The notes under the pieces: model-generated | The model's database searches: none | The model's input: only the letters and a program-made list of their open reading frames with translations | What the model was told of the DNA's origin: nothing | Part shown: positions 11,497 to 22,148 of the stretch, one piece after another | Position numbering within the stretch: the first letter of the stretch is position 1 | Layout: each line of letters begins with the position of its first letter | Translations under genes and position numbers: made by a program | From: Stenocarpella maydis | Lineage: Eukaryota > Ascomycota > Sordariomycetes > Diaporthales > Diaporthaceae | Direction of reading: 5' to 3' | Length of the DNA stretch: 64,000 nt | Assembly (NCBI GenBank): GCA_002270565.1 | Contig: NQMI01000001.1 | Coordinates: 663,426 to 727,425 of the forward strand

Positions 11497-14400
11497 AGCT
11501 AAGAGTTGGTAGCTAAGATTGGGGCGCGAGGGCCCCTTACTTGAAGTGCCACGCCTCGCAGGTCGTGGTTGCCTGAACACTGGCAGTCTTTCAAACAACG
11601 ATGCGCGTCTCCATGACCATCGTAAACAATACTGTACACGCAGGAGCGGTGGCGTGATACTGCCATCAAAGCAAATGATCCACCGCCAGCCACAGCTAAA
11701 AGTGTTCAGTGCTTGAGCCTACATGTGCGTGTTACCCCGCAAGGCCAGGGAGCCAACTTATTAGCAGTGTGACCAATCTCTCTGTGACACCGTGGGATTA
11801 GTGAACAACAAGTCGTCAACGTCGAATCCACACTGACTACTCCGTACTGCGGCACCAGTCATGCTACGTGTTCGCGTCTGGAGAAAGATCACCGAATCGT
11901 GCATTCTTCCGCACCAGCGTGTTCGTGGCTTTTGTCATGACGAGGTGGTGACCCAATCACCGACAGAGGTGGATTACCGAGCGTGATGGCGCCTACTACT
12001 ACAGTGCATTGGCAATGCTGGGAGCCGTGGACTAACAATGCTCAGCATAGAGCCGTTTTTGGCGCCTCCGAATCGATGGTGGCCGTGAAAAGCCCTGCTC
12101 GCCGTCGTCCTGACCAGTCAAATCTCTGTCGCTTCGCTCTGGTCAGGTTGGGCCTTCTCCGCCTGGGCACGTGGCATGCACAGACTGGGGTTGTCCGTGG
12201 TGGTATCCAGAGACGCTGCTTCAGAAGCTATCCAACCTGGCTATGACGAGTCTCAGGAGCCGTCGCTCATGATACAACAACCGAGTGGCATCTCGGCGCA
12301 CAGCCGGGGCCGCGTAGCCAGCACAACATATTGCTCCACCTCCCGCCGGCACAGCAAGCTCTGGGTAGGTCGTCCCGCCCACGTTTTGTCCTCTGCCTCG
12401 GGTAGTCACCAACTCGGAACATGCCTCCCCTACTCGGTAGCAAGTGCAGCGATGGTGATAAAGATGCCCTGACTCGTCCGTGCAGATTTCCCAGTTCCTG
12501 AAGATGTTTCATCACCGGGACAACTCAGCCCAACCAAACACTACAGTCTGTTCGCCCATCTCAACCGGCGACTGGAGATGGCTTGTACGCTGATGACTGG
12601 GAGCAAGACACCAACTTCCGGCAGGCCCTTCCCACAGAGAATCCTCATCTTCGGCGCAACCGGGCGAGGCGTGCTGCACCGGAAGGCCCTCGACGCCGTA
12701 GGCCTCGACGGCCTCATCGGAAAGCTCCCTAGTGCAGAGGGTGACCGTCCCCGTGGGCCCGGGTCGTTCCCAGGGTCGAGGACCGAGGTGATAAAATTAG
12801 CAATTAAAAAACCCATGGAGGAGGTGGGCTTCGCCCAGAGATGCCGGGGATGGGTGCCAGGCTTGAGTAGTTGCAGACCCCCCCCCCTCGACGATCCAAC
12901 CCTGCGGCCCCGGGGCGTCCCCACTGTGTATCCTTCGATTCGGCCTTCTGGAAGGGTTTGACGCACGCACCTATTCCCGCCCCGCCGAGGCTTATCCTGC
13001 GGAGCGCTCAGAATGATCCACACACTCCTGCATCTTGCGTCTCGACCGCTACTATGAGCTGACCATGCCTTCGGAAATATTGCGCTATTCGAATGTCCCT
13101 GTGGTTTCCCCCGGTCGCCTGAGGCATCCAGCATCCTTCCTCACGCTGCCGGCCCCGGCGAGCACACAGGCAAGGTGAGGTGACGACGTGGTACTGGCGG
13201 TGACCATACCACGGTATGCACTTGGCTTGGCCTCATGATGCAACTGCAGGCTGACCCGTGCAGGGAGGATGCCAGTTGCCTGCGTGCGTTAGGTTAAAAA
13301 GCGACGAACCATGTGTGGACAATCTGAACCTCTGCGACCAAGCCGACCGCTGGAGCATCGCGATTGGCTGTCCGGTAGCGGGCCCGCACCACCTGTTGCC
13401 GACGCAAAGCTCACGACTGCTACTCTGCTTCCATAGAAATCTTGCCTCTATTCAACATCAAACCGATACCCAATGGTCCCGTATTCTGAAATGAACGAAG
13501 GGCGGGCTTCTAGGCTGCGCTTTACCGCAACCTCATCGCCAGTCTGGAACATGATGAGTCGGAACATGTGTTTCTGAAGAGGAGACTCGACGTCGTGCGA
13601 GCGGCGGACATGGTTACGGAGTGCGCTTTGCACCGGAGAGGCGACTCCGGTCATACTCGGTCGTGCTCTGCGTACCACATCTCGAGAAATATAGCGGTAG
13701 TGGACCACAGCTGGACACACGAGCCGGTCAGCTCTCGAGACCCCGGGATATCCACACCCAGCTGTATCTGTACAACTGACATGATCAATTAGCTCTCAAA
13801 TTTTTTTTGGCCTCATTGGGGGCGGGCGGGAGGCGGCTTTGAGCTGCTAGCCACCCCGCAAGGGCGCACACCAAACTCGGGTACATAGACTTGACCTCGA
13901 GAGTCATCAAGAGAACATCTTGAAGGCTCTACTACCCCGTGGTTTCACGGCATAACTCTCTCTCTCTCGTCACTCCCACTATATCAAGGCTACGGATTAC
14001 TACCTGTCGTTGCAGTGCTTCACGGAGGTGAAGCCTTGACGAGGATCTGCGGAGGCGTATTGGTGATCGCTCGTGACTGTGTCGGTTGTGTGAACTCCTG
14101 GCTCTTCCGTTGGACAAGAGGCCATGGCGACAGTCGCACGAACACGGGCTGGGGTTTTATGCACATAATCACACGTCAGGTGGGCGACTTGAGACGAGGC
14201 CGTCCAAGGTGATACATGTCGTCTGAACGGTGAAAAAAATCGTAAATATTGGTTGGTGGTTGGGTGGGGGAGCCTGGGCAAACCAGTCCCATCTTGCACC
14301 CACACCGGCTTGGGGCGTAGTACCTAAAAGCACATTGCGCATGCCTTCGTGCCCAGCCAAGTCTGTGAGTTCCTACTTGCTTCACTTGCCCGCGCCATCC

Positions 14401-15210
14401 GTGGCGGAGCGGTGGTAGTAGAAACGCCAACTGGCTCAGCATTCTGGCAAGCTACAGTCGCATTGACACGGGGTTGGGACTCGTAGGGAAGGAAGTAGGC
14501 ATCTTTTCAAGCACTACAGACGAGCTGTAGCCTGTCGGTTGTGGAGTTACACAAAGCTTCGGACAATCCCACTTCGTGGGAAGGGATGAACGGCTGAGAG
14601 CCAAGGGAAGCCAGGAACTCATCGCTGGGCCCTGCGACGAAGCACCCTGGAGAATCACCAGGGGGGCTTGCGGTGAACCAACACCGAGAAGGAATTATTG
14701 ATGTCAAGCAGACATGAGAGGACATCTCGGGACGAGACAGTGGGAGGGATGACGACAAGGTGAAGAACATCAGACCTCCTGCCCAATGACTGATGAGCTA
14801 CCACAGCTGGTGTGCCGCAGGCAAGAATCAAACTTTCTTCGCGCACGTCAAGACCCAGGGCCTCGACCTCACCATGACTCAGATATCAGGACACCGAGCG
14901 GCACACAACGTTCGCCTTGGCCTTGCCTCGGATGGGCCCCCTGATCCTGATTCCCAGCCCTAGCCAGCGGCAGTGACGCCTCTGAGTATGCCTTGTGGCG
15001 TGGAGTCCTTCAATAGCATCCAAAATCGACGTCTTGGGCGCCCGGAAAGCACCGGGCCATCACCACCAGGCCATCTGATCGCACCGACCCCCTCCTTGAA
15101 ACACAAAAAACGCCTTAAGCTCCGTATCGGGTACGCCGTTGAAAAGAAGAAAACCGAGGGAAAGACGTCAGATCGCCAATCGCCTAAACGTTGCGTGCAG
15201 TCTCGTACGC

Positions 15211-15573
15211 TTATACCATCAAAGACAGCTAGGGCACGTCAGTAATGTCGTTGGGGCCATCGAGGAGAAGAGCGCATGTGGCGCTCCCCTAGTCTCCAAC
15301 TCACAGCCATGCCGACGCAGCATATACTTATGTAGGGGCTCAGGCGTTCCCCTACCCGGGCGCATTTCCAGAAGACGCCCATGGGGCCGTCCTTTTTCCT
15401 GTCGAGGACGCTGGGGAACATGTCGTGTACATAGGCGCACGTGCAGATCAGGAGGAGGATGACGAGGAGGAGGGATTGGAAATTGAAGAGGGCGGACTAC
15501 GGCGGAGAGGCGCGGCCGTCATCAGCAAAGGTGTCTTGGACCCGAACGAAGCTAGGGTTTCTGGACATACCAT
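15211..15573 (-). CDS. KSH1: Kish/TMEM167-family secretory pathway protein
   Basis: This is a small gene in three exons: 15571-15573 (only the ATG), 15305-15496 and 15211-15228. It encodes 70 residues. Introns 15497-15570 and 15229-15304 have GTATGT...TAG and GTGAGT...TAG borders. The protein starts [11 protein letters not shown], then has a first membrane segment (about residues 7-24), the loop [23 protein letters not shown] that is diagnostic of the family, and a second membrane segment ending in LSLMV. Length and layout match Kish/TMEM167 (yeast KSH1, about 72 residues), a conserved early secretory pathway/Golgi membrane protein. The gene lies divergently, 633 bp from TAF13. Because the start codon stands alone in exon 1, ORF-based calling misses the true N-terminus. 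Confidence 0.92.
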
Positions 15574-16206
15574 GGTTACTCGCTGCCAGGATCGCAGGAT
15601 GCTGCAAATGTCGACCTTGACGCTTTATCGATGGGTCCTGGGAGCTAAGTGTTGTTGGCGGCGTGCAGTTTGGGAGGCGAGGCTTGCTGTTCTGGACACA
15701 GTGTTGAATGCAGTGCAGGCGGGAGGTTAGGTGGTTGTCGTAAGGCGTGTAGTTGCGGCTAAGCTCTACCCACTCACATTAGGACCCCTGCAAGCTCCTT
15801 GCATATGCGTGCCTTGATACGTACGCACGGCCCCACTCTTGACCCCAGCGGCTCTTTACGCCCCCTCGATCATCAATCAATCCACCTGCGACCTTCACCA
15901 ACGCCAGCCAGCCGGGCAGTAAGCTTCACCACCAGGCACGAGTTGCCGTCGCACAAACCCCAGCCCTGTGTCGAGGCTGGCGGCTCCGAGTCTCACATTT
16001 CGACGACCGCGCACCATCTCGGTCGATCCTGAACCACCGTCTCTTGGTCCCAATACACGGTGCCACTCGAACATCACAGGTCGTGCGTGGGCACGCTACC
16101 GACTGACTGCTCTGCTCGCTCCTACTTCGTGTCTTGTCCCCTTTGGGGCTCACCCCGCGAGCCAGCCTGCCAGCTCCCACAACAGCCTTCCAGGACCTTC
16201 ACAAAC
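15574..16206. promoter_or_regulatory. Divergent promoter region between KSH1 and TAF13
   Basis: This 633-bp space separates two conserved genes transcribed away from each other. It must hold both 5' UTRs and core promoters. The TAF13 side (about 15840-16200) is C-rich and pyrimidine-biased, as is common just upstream of fungal start codons. No convincing TATA box is seen on either side, which would suit housekeeping promoters. No other gene is visible. Confidence 0.5.
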
Positions 16207-16882
16207 ATGGAACCCAGAGCGCGAGCGGGCAAGAACGTCGGGAAGGCGAACTTCTCCCATACAGAGCGTACGAGGCTTCCGCGCGGCTTTCTCTTTTTTG
16301 CTCCCATCTCCTTTCCCCCTCCCATCGCGCTAACCCAGGAGCCATTCCACCACCACAGTGACCCAGTTCCTGATCGCGCACGGCGACTCGCGCCAGCCCC
16401 TCCCCGAGACGATCCGCGTCCTCGACGAGATCCTGACCGAGTTCATCCAGGGCGTGTCATTCGAGGCGACGCGCGTGGCGCAGCTCGCGGGCCGGCAAAA
16501 GGTCAAGTATGAGGACTTCCAGTTCGCCATGCGCAAGAACCCGGTGTTCCTGGGAAAGGCCGCGGAGAACAAGGAACTACGCGAGATTATAGAGAAGCAG
16601 CGCAAGGTCTTCAACGAGGACGAGATGATCAAGGAGGATCTCGGCGCCAACGGCCCCGGCGGCGGCGGCGCGTCGGGCGGCGCCGGGAGCAGCGGGTCTG
16701 GTAGGGGCAAGAAGAGGGCTACGCCCGGTGCCGCCGGCGGCGGTGAGGGCAGTCAGGCGAACGGTGCGGGGGACCAGGCGGTGGCCCGGGCGAATGGTGG
16801 TGTCGACGATGAGGAGCTGGGCGAGATGGACGACGTTGACGACGCGGAGCTTGTGGGCGCCGGCAGCCGCAGCAGGGCCTAG
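16207..16882 (+). CDS. TAF13: TFIID subunit TAF13
   Basis: Two exons, 16207-16267 and 16359-16882, encode 194 residues. Intron 16268-16358 runs GTACGA...CACAG and joins as FSHTE|LTQFLIAHGD in frame. Residues about 15-105 form the TFIID-18 histone-fold domain. The most diagnostic stretches are PLPETIRVLDEILTEFI and GVSFEATRVAQLAGRQKVKY, followed by FQFAMRKNP. The C-terminus is Gly/Ala-rich and then acidic (DDEELGEMDDVDD). TAF13 pairs with TAF11 through histone folds inside TFIID and helps place TBP on RNA polymerase II promoters in the nucleus. The family core is about 125 residues, so the low-complexity C-terminal tail of about 75 residues is a fungal extension. Confidence 0.95.
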
Positions 16883-17635
16883 GTGGCCACTGTGGGCGGC
16901 CGCCGGGCGGCCCAGCGCCGGAAGGTTTCCTTCTTGACGCATGTTACTCCCATCACGGAAACGGAACCTCAGGATTGAGCATAGCGACGGCGTTCTTCAT
17001 CTATTTTGGGGTCATACAGCCATGCGGGGACACGGGATCAGGGACCTGCGCAGGCATTGGTAACTCGTACTAGAGGTACCCGCCTGAGATCGAATTCATG
17101 AAATGCTTCATCTTAGCTCGAACCGGCAGAGGAAGCTGAGCGAGTTACGTAAGGCTTCGGTTTTGGGATCTATTGCTTTGTGAACCATGCACATTCCGCA
17201 GTCAACCAGCCTCACCCACTTGACAGGTGCCCACAACCACATAGAAGCCTCCAGCGTATCAGCATGGGCTTGCCTGCATCTGGTGGTCTCAATGGCCGAT
17301 ATGATACACACAATCATTCTGTCTAGTGCGACTATAAATCGCACTCGGGTAATATTGATTTGCAGCTAGTTGCAGGTTGCACGCGATTTTGATATCTTGC
17401 AGTACCATTTGCCATGTCGAATTCATAGACCAATAAAACCGTTCATCCTAGAATGGAAGCCCAACGACACGAGGTTGAATTAAGAGGCCTAGCTTTTAGC
17501 GACCTCAACCGATAGCAAGTAAATATTCAGTCTATCGCCCGCCAAAACTCCATCATGCGATGTGCCCTGACCCGCCACCACACGCCAAAATAATTGAACT
17601 CAAATACAGCAGTAAATCCCAGCGAGCAGCATCGC
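16883..17635. other. Convergent intergenic stretch
   Basis: This lies between the 3' ends of TAF13 (+) and the Golgi membrane protein gene (-). It holds the 3' UTRs and nothing else that I can recognise. A GGTTCGAGC-like B-box match on the minus strand near 17118 lacks a matching A box and cloverleaf. Confidence 0.6.
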
Positions 17636-19522
17636 TCATGACTGGCCCTTGTCGAGCCACCTGCCCCAGCCCACGCTGCCTCTCGCCCCCACCTCGGTGC
17701 CGATCCCATGGGCGTATTTGCTCTCCTCCTCCGAGAACTTCTTCCTCTCCATCCCCTCCCTGGCGAGGAACGCCCTCGCAAACTTCCAGGCCTCCGTGTC
17801 CGCCAGATTCCACGCCTCGATGGCCGTCCTCAGCGCCAGATGCTTCTTGTCCTTGGTCGCACCGATGACGTCCTTGGCGCGATTGAGCAGCTGCAGCTCC
17901 CTCTTGAGCTCCTCTGGTCTTGCGACGGGGCCGTCCTTGGGGTCGTGCGGTGGCTGCGGCCTACGCTCCGGCCCGGGGACGGGCGTCTCCGATCTCCCCT
18001 GGTCGAGGCCCTCGGTAGGGACGTCGAAGCCAAAGTGCCAGTCTATGTCGTCGGGAAGCCCCTGCTCTGCTGTGAGCCAGATGGACTTGGAGGCTTTGAA
18101 CTCGGCCGCCACGGCCTCCTTGAAGCGCAGCACGCGCGGGGCCCCGCCGACGCCAGAGCCAAGATACTCCTTGGTCACCTCAGCCAGCCAGATATCGCGT
18201 GGACAATCGCGGCGGATCCAGTGAATGTCGAGGTCGTCCTTGAGCTCATTCAGGGTATGCAGGGTGTATGGGTGGGGAACGGTGCCGATGGTGTATATGT
18301 CGGTCGTGTTGCGGTATCTGCTCGGACTCGAGATTTTGAGGGGCGAAGATGAGACACAAGGTGCACACTTCGGATTGTTGGGTGGGCAAGAGGTCTGTAA
18401 TGGTGACTCGGTACATTTCTGTAGCCGATTGGCCAGCTCAACTGCCGGCTGTACCATGGTCGTGGTGTGATGGGGAAGTGGCTTCAGCACCGCTATGCCC
18501 TTCTTAAAGTAATTCTGCCAAGTGAGATGCAGGTGAGAGGTTATGAGCTGATTCAGGGTGTCCAAGCCCTTTGCACCGTTGTTCTCGATGGCCTTGGCAA
18601 CCTTGTCGTACTTCTCAGATAGGATGCTGTCGCTGTAGTAAGCCAACGACTTCGGGGCTTCGTCCACCCAGAACAGCTGCTTTTCGTCGCCCCCGTCCTC
18701 GGCCGGCAAAGCAGACAGGAAGTCCTTTGCTGTCTTCACCTTGGAGCTGCCAAACACGGCCTTGATGGCCGCCGTGATATCCTGCTGGGACCCTGCGAAC
18801 AGCCCGTCTCCGAGACGGTCCCACCGGGTTAAGCCCTGGTATTCGCCACGGCGCAGGTAGGTCAGCAGCGGGTCGTCATGGGCTGCCATGGGGAACAGCC
18901 GATGGTGGGTGAGCAGGCCGCCTCCCATGCTCTCCCAGGCCAGCCATCTCATCAGGTCGGCCTTGAGGGTCGGCTCGATCTCCCTCATCCGCATCAACTC
19001 CTCGTACAGGGGGTTGCTCGTAGCTTCTGCATCGCTCAGAATGATGGGCTTGAAGCCCTGCGCCCACCATGCGCGCCTCCATGATAGTAGGATCTCGTTT
19101 TCAGCCTGCTCGAGAGTGGGATCTTTGTTGGGTGTAGGATCAAAGTAGCAGTAGACCTCGGGTCTCTTGGGCATGTAGGGAAGCAGAGCCCTAGACTCGT
19201 CCAAGGTGTAGGTCGAGCTGAAGGGAATGGCGAGCCATCTCCAATCGGAGAACCACGAGGACTGGCCGTCGGTGTCATTGGCCTGGCGCTGCGGGGGGTG
19301 GGTTGGCGGCCTGAAGGGGTTCCATGAGGGCGACTTCCACTTGGGTATTGACATGGAAAACTTGTGGTCGGATATGGAGAGGCTCGGGCCTGGGATGGAG
19401 GTGGGCGCGGTGAAGAGCAGGCTGAAGACGGCGAAGATGGAGAGGCTGGCCAGGAGGACGGATATGCGACGGGAGGAGAGCCGCGGCAAAGGCCGCCCGA
19501 ATATGACGTGCTGCTTAGGCAT
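17636..19522 (-). CDS. Fungal Golgi type II membrane protein, GT-A/GT32-like
   Basis: This single-exon gene encodes 628 residues from MPKQHV at 19522. The frame stays open to 20011, but the chosen ATG puts an uncleaved signal anchor (about residues 19-40, ISVLLASLSIFAVFSLLFT) right behind a short basic cytosolic tail, as in Golgi glycosyltransferases. A Pro-rich stem follows (about 55-85). The luminal domain has a GT32/OCH1-like layout: a WW-containing helix (LSWRRAWWAQGF) and KADLMRWLAWESMGGGLL, which corresponds to the KADLLRY...GGxYxDxD region of OCH1-like enzymes. Where those enzymes carry the metal-binding DxD, this protein reads LLTHHRLFP. Two Cys-rich motifs (SCPPNNPKCAPC) and a PVPGPERRP-type segment near the C-terminus look conserved in other filamentous fungi as I remember them. 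Function is unknown; it may be a non-catalytic glycosyltransferase relative. Confidence 0.8.
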   Translation of the reverse strand: MPKQHVIFGRPLPRLSSRRISVLLASLSIFAVFSLLFTAPTSIPGPSLSISDHKFSMSIPKWKSPSWNPFRPPTHPPQRQANDTDGQSSWFSDWRWLAIPFSSTYTLDESRALLPYMPKRPEVYCYFDPTPNKDPTLEQAENEILLSWRRAWWAQGFKPIILSDAEATSNPLYEELMRMREIEPTLKADLMRWLAWESMGGGLLTHHRLFPMAAHDDPLLTYLRRGEYQGLTRWDRLGDGLFAGSQQDITAAIKAVFGSSKVKTAKDFLSALPAEDGGDEKQLFWVDEAPKSLAYYSDSILSEKYDKVAKAIENNGAKGLDTLNQLITSHLHLTWQNYFKKGIAVLKPLPHHTTTMVQPAVELANRLQKCTESPLQTSCPPNNPKCAPCVSSSPLKISSPSRYRNTTDIYTIGTVPHPYTLHTLNELKDDLDIHWIRRDCPRDIWLAEVTKEYLGSGVGGAPRVLRFKEAVAAEFKASKSIWLTAEQGLPDDIDWHFGFDVPTEGLDQGRSETPVPGPERRPQPPHDPKDGPVARPEELKRELQLLNRAKDVIGATKDKKHLALRTAIEAWNLADTEAWKFARAFLAREGMERKKFSEEESKYAHGIGTEVGARGSVGWGRWLDKGQS

Positions 19523-20687
19523 CGTGGATGTTCGTGAGGTCTGATTTTGGAGCGGCGTGGTTGAGGATACGACGAGCAGAGCAGAGCGGGAGCCGAATGT
19601 TGGGAAGACCCAGAAGAGGCAGTCGTCCGACTGGGCCCAGGCAGTCGCACGCGGTCGCACGCGGTCGCACGAGACAAGCGACGGGTGGTGATGGGAGGGA
19701 GTGGCTGCGCCCAACCGGAGGATGCCAACAAGCACTAGGCCATAGGCATTAGAAGAAACAACATGCGGAGTCTCGAGTGCCTGCTGCTGGCGGAAGAAAC
19801 CAGAGGGTTGCTTGTGGTCTGGAGGTGGGAGTGAAGGAGGAATCGTGGCTGCGGTACATTGCTCACCAGGCACTTTATCATGCAGGGTGGCGGCCGATCG
19901 AATTAATTGGGAACGGCGCTTGGCAGGGGCCGGGCCTGTCAGAAGCCAGGGACCCATCTTAGGGAACAGCATCAGGCTGTGTCTGGTTGGACTTCGGTAT
20001 AGGATAGCCACGCCTTCTCCAACAGGACAGCCTCCGGTTTCCCTAGCTATTCCAAGGTCGTCATGTTCCCATCCTAAATGGCGTCTATTACAATAAACCC
20101 GCGTCGAAAGGCCGAGGGGCTCTCTGCCTCTGTATCCACTATTAAATTCTTGCAGTATTGGAAAATCATATTTAAAAGTGTTCTAGTCGGGCCCAATCAT
20201 GATTATCAGACACCTTCTTTTGCCATAATTACCTACTAAGTAGGCATGCGAGAACCGTACTCCACTGCAACTTGATTGAGGCCTTGCCCCCACACTTGCA
20301 GTCTATGCCGTCTCGTACCTACCAATATGTTCCCCGACCACAGCGGCATGTCGTCAAGTCATCAGAGCAAGCCCCATAATGACCCCAAATCCGAAGTCGA
20401 CAGGCATTGGACGTAACGTGATATCTGGATGCCCAGGAAAATAGTCGGCAAAGACGGGAAGGTAGTAGCAGGAAGACAACCCCGCTCAGCAACCGACTGG
20501 TTGAGTGCGTGTGAGAGGACATGGCGTGCAAGGGCGCAAGAGAGAAGTCGAACGCCTGGATCTGCTGAGTATATATATATACACGGAGACAAGTGCAGCC
20601 ATCCGGATCTCTCCAATGCCTAATGTCGACTGACAGAACAAAAGAAGAGAGAAAAAGAAAGTCATCCCTCATCCTCCAGTCCCGATA
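19523..20687. promoter_or_regulatory. Divergent intergenic region
   Basis: This 1.16-kb space holds the 5' regions of the Golgi protein (-) and the secreted GH18-like protein (+). In-frame sequence from 19523 to 20011 on the minus strand is more likely 5' UTR than protein, since it carries no signal and would bury the membrane anchor. No other gene is visible. Confidence 0.5.
20570..20581 (+). promoter_or_regulatory. TATA element of the secreted GH18-like gene
   Basis: An uninterrupted TA run of 12 bases lies 107 bp upstream of the ATG at 20688. That spacing fits a TATA box with a short 5' UTR. Placement is inferred from position only. Confidence 0.45.
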
Positions 20688-21649
20688 ATGTGGCACGGCC
20701 TGGTATACACTCTGCTTTCCACTTTGCTATTCGCGGCCTCAAGCCCCGTCAGCGCGGCCTCGACAAAGGCAATCTTCCTCTTCAAAGATGTCCTGCAGTC
20801 CAACACCACGGCCCTGAAGACCTCTGGCTTTAACACCCTCCTCATCTTCCGCATCGGCGTCCTCAAAAATGGCGACCTGGTCTACTACTCCACCGGCGAT
20901 GCCGGCGAGGCCGTCGACGCCCCAGCCGTAACCGGCGGCGAATACGTCGGGGGCTCCGCCCTCGCCGACAAGATCAAGTCCCTCAAGACGGGGCAGACCC
21001 TCATCAACCGCGTCGAGGTCTCCCTCGTCTCGCACGACGCAACCTTCGTCAACATCCGCGACTTGGTCGCCGCGGACGGCACCGGTCCGGACACGCCCCT
21101 GTACCGGAACTTCGACGCGCTGAGGGCTGCCTGGGACGTCGACGCCTTCAACAACGACGATGAGTCTGTCTACGACGTCAGCAGCACCGTGGCCTTCGCA
21201 GAGCTGCTTGGCGGCATTGGGTATAGATACTCCATCGCCCCCTACGCTAACACGGGCTTCTGGGCGAGCGTGACCCAGCGCCTGCCTGGACTGCTCGACC
21301 GCGTCTACCTGCAGGTCTACGATGGCGGGGCCGGGAATGACCCCGGGGCGTGCCAGGATGCTCTGGGCCTCAAGGTGACGCCCCTCGTCTGGGTCATCAA
21401 CGATGCGAAGCCGAGCCAGGGTAATACCCCTGGGCAGGCGCAGGCCAAGTTTGCAAGCTGGAATACTCAGTACGCCGTAGACGGAGGAGGTATGTGGATA
21501 TTGTCCCTGCCAAGCCAATCCAACTAAGACCTTATCCAGTCAGCTAATTCTTTGCTTGCTAAGGATATTGGAACGACTACGACGTAGAGAAGATGAATTC
21601 TTCTTATGAATCTTATGCACAGGCGTTGACGAGTGTCTTCCCTGCATAG
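20688..21649 (+). CDS. Secreted GH18-like TIM-barrel protein
   Basis: Two exons, 20688-21489 and 21564-21649, give 295 residues. Intron 21490-21563 runs GTATGT...TAAG and restores DGGG|YWNDYDVEK before the stop. The first 24 residues are a signal peptide (hydrophobic core LVYTLLSTLLFAASS, cleavage near SAA/S). The mature chain shows alternating strands such as AIFLFKDVL, NTLLIFRIGVL, VYLQVYDGG and VTPLVWVIND. This suggests a (beta/alpha)8 barrel with an acidic segment DVDAFNNDDES where GH18 enzymes carry DxxDxDxE. Filamentous fungi have such proteins, often labelled coagulation factor 5/8 type domain proteins because of an extra domain that is absent here. Glycoside hydrolase activity is inferred, not shown. 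Confidence 0.75.
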
Positions 21650-22148
21650 GTGTCAGGGATGGGAAGGCAGGCGTTCACTTGTGAGGCGGTGTCCAAATTA
21701 CCACAAGACGACTTCTCTCTTCTACTCCATAAGCCCCCCTACTAAGTCAAAACGACAGTGGCTATCCCAGTGTCTATATCATAAATGTTCACAGTCTATA
21801 AAATGGGCACGTTACTCTACACCTCATGGATGCCATTGTGCCTCGTTGGTCTGGACGCCTGCCAGCAAGCTCTGAGCCCTGACGAGACGATTCGTATCAA
21901 AGGCCGGCCACTGCCGGAAGAGATTATGCATATAATAAATTTTGTTGCCATTAAGGCGCCGTCCCAATTGACAAGATGAATGACCCTTGCTATGAATGTG
22001 GAAGCTTTGCTCCGTGCGTGAAACCATATCCAAGAAGAGAGAATCGGAAGAGTGATTAAACATAATAAGCGCCGCACTGATGCCAGAAGGCTTATAAATA
22101 TTATGCAATCGACCAGGTTTAATTCTTCCCCGGCCGTATTCGGCATTG
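21650..22148. other. Convergent intergenic stretch
   Basis: This is 0.5 kb between convergent stops, holding 3' UTRs. An in-frame extension of the Uds1 reading frame to 21824 is intron and 3' read-through, not protein. Confidence 0.6.

Larger units (their letters stand above)
4859..15210. other. About 10 kb without a recognisable gene
   Basis: This is the largest gap in the window, between the 5' end of the Tcp11-family gene and the Kish gene. I looked on both strands for family resemblance and splice-compatible coding runs and found none. Open frames of up to 272 codons (8893-9711, -) exist, but they are Arg/Ser/Cys/Pro-rich with overlapping frames on the other strand, as expected of GC-rich non-coding DNA. 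A purine-rich stretch (about 5900-6370) and many short G/C-rich repeats of the CCAGGC/GGGCTGT kind (6740-7700) are present. The segment next to 4858 probably holds the 5' UTR and promoter of the Tcp11-family gene. A long non-coding RNA or an orphan multi-exon gene cannot be excluded. Confidence 0.5.

Noticed and set aside
11356..11598. Poly-Thr frame
   Set aside because: It is the translation of the TTG microsatellite only.
12578..12961. Frame with RILIFGATG, like an NAD(P)-binding start
   Set aside because: The match stops after a few residues, the rest is Pro/Arg-rich, and a longer opposite-strand frame overlaps. No spliced continuation is convincing.
17108..17130. GGTTCGAGC B-box-like sequence on the minus strand
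   Set aside because: No A box or cloverleaf upstream of it.
19523..20011. N-terminal extension of the Golgi protein frame
   Set aside because: It would bury the signal anchor about 180 residues inside the protein. The ATG at 19522 gives the normal type II layout.
21824..22148. C-terminal extension of the Uds1 frame
   Set aside because: It arises by reading through the GTAAGG...CACAG intron at 22233-22288. Splicing restores a coiled-coil end and a stop at 22149.
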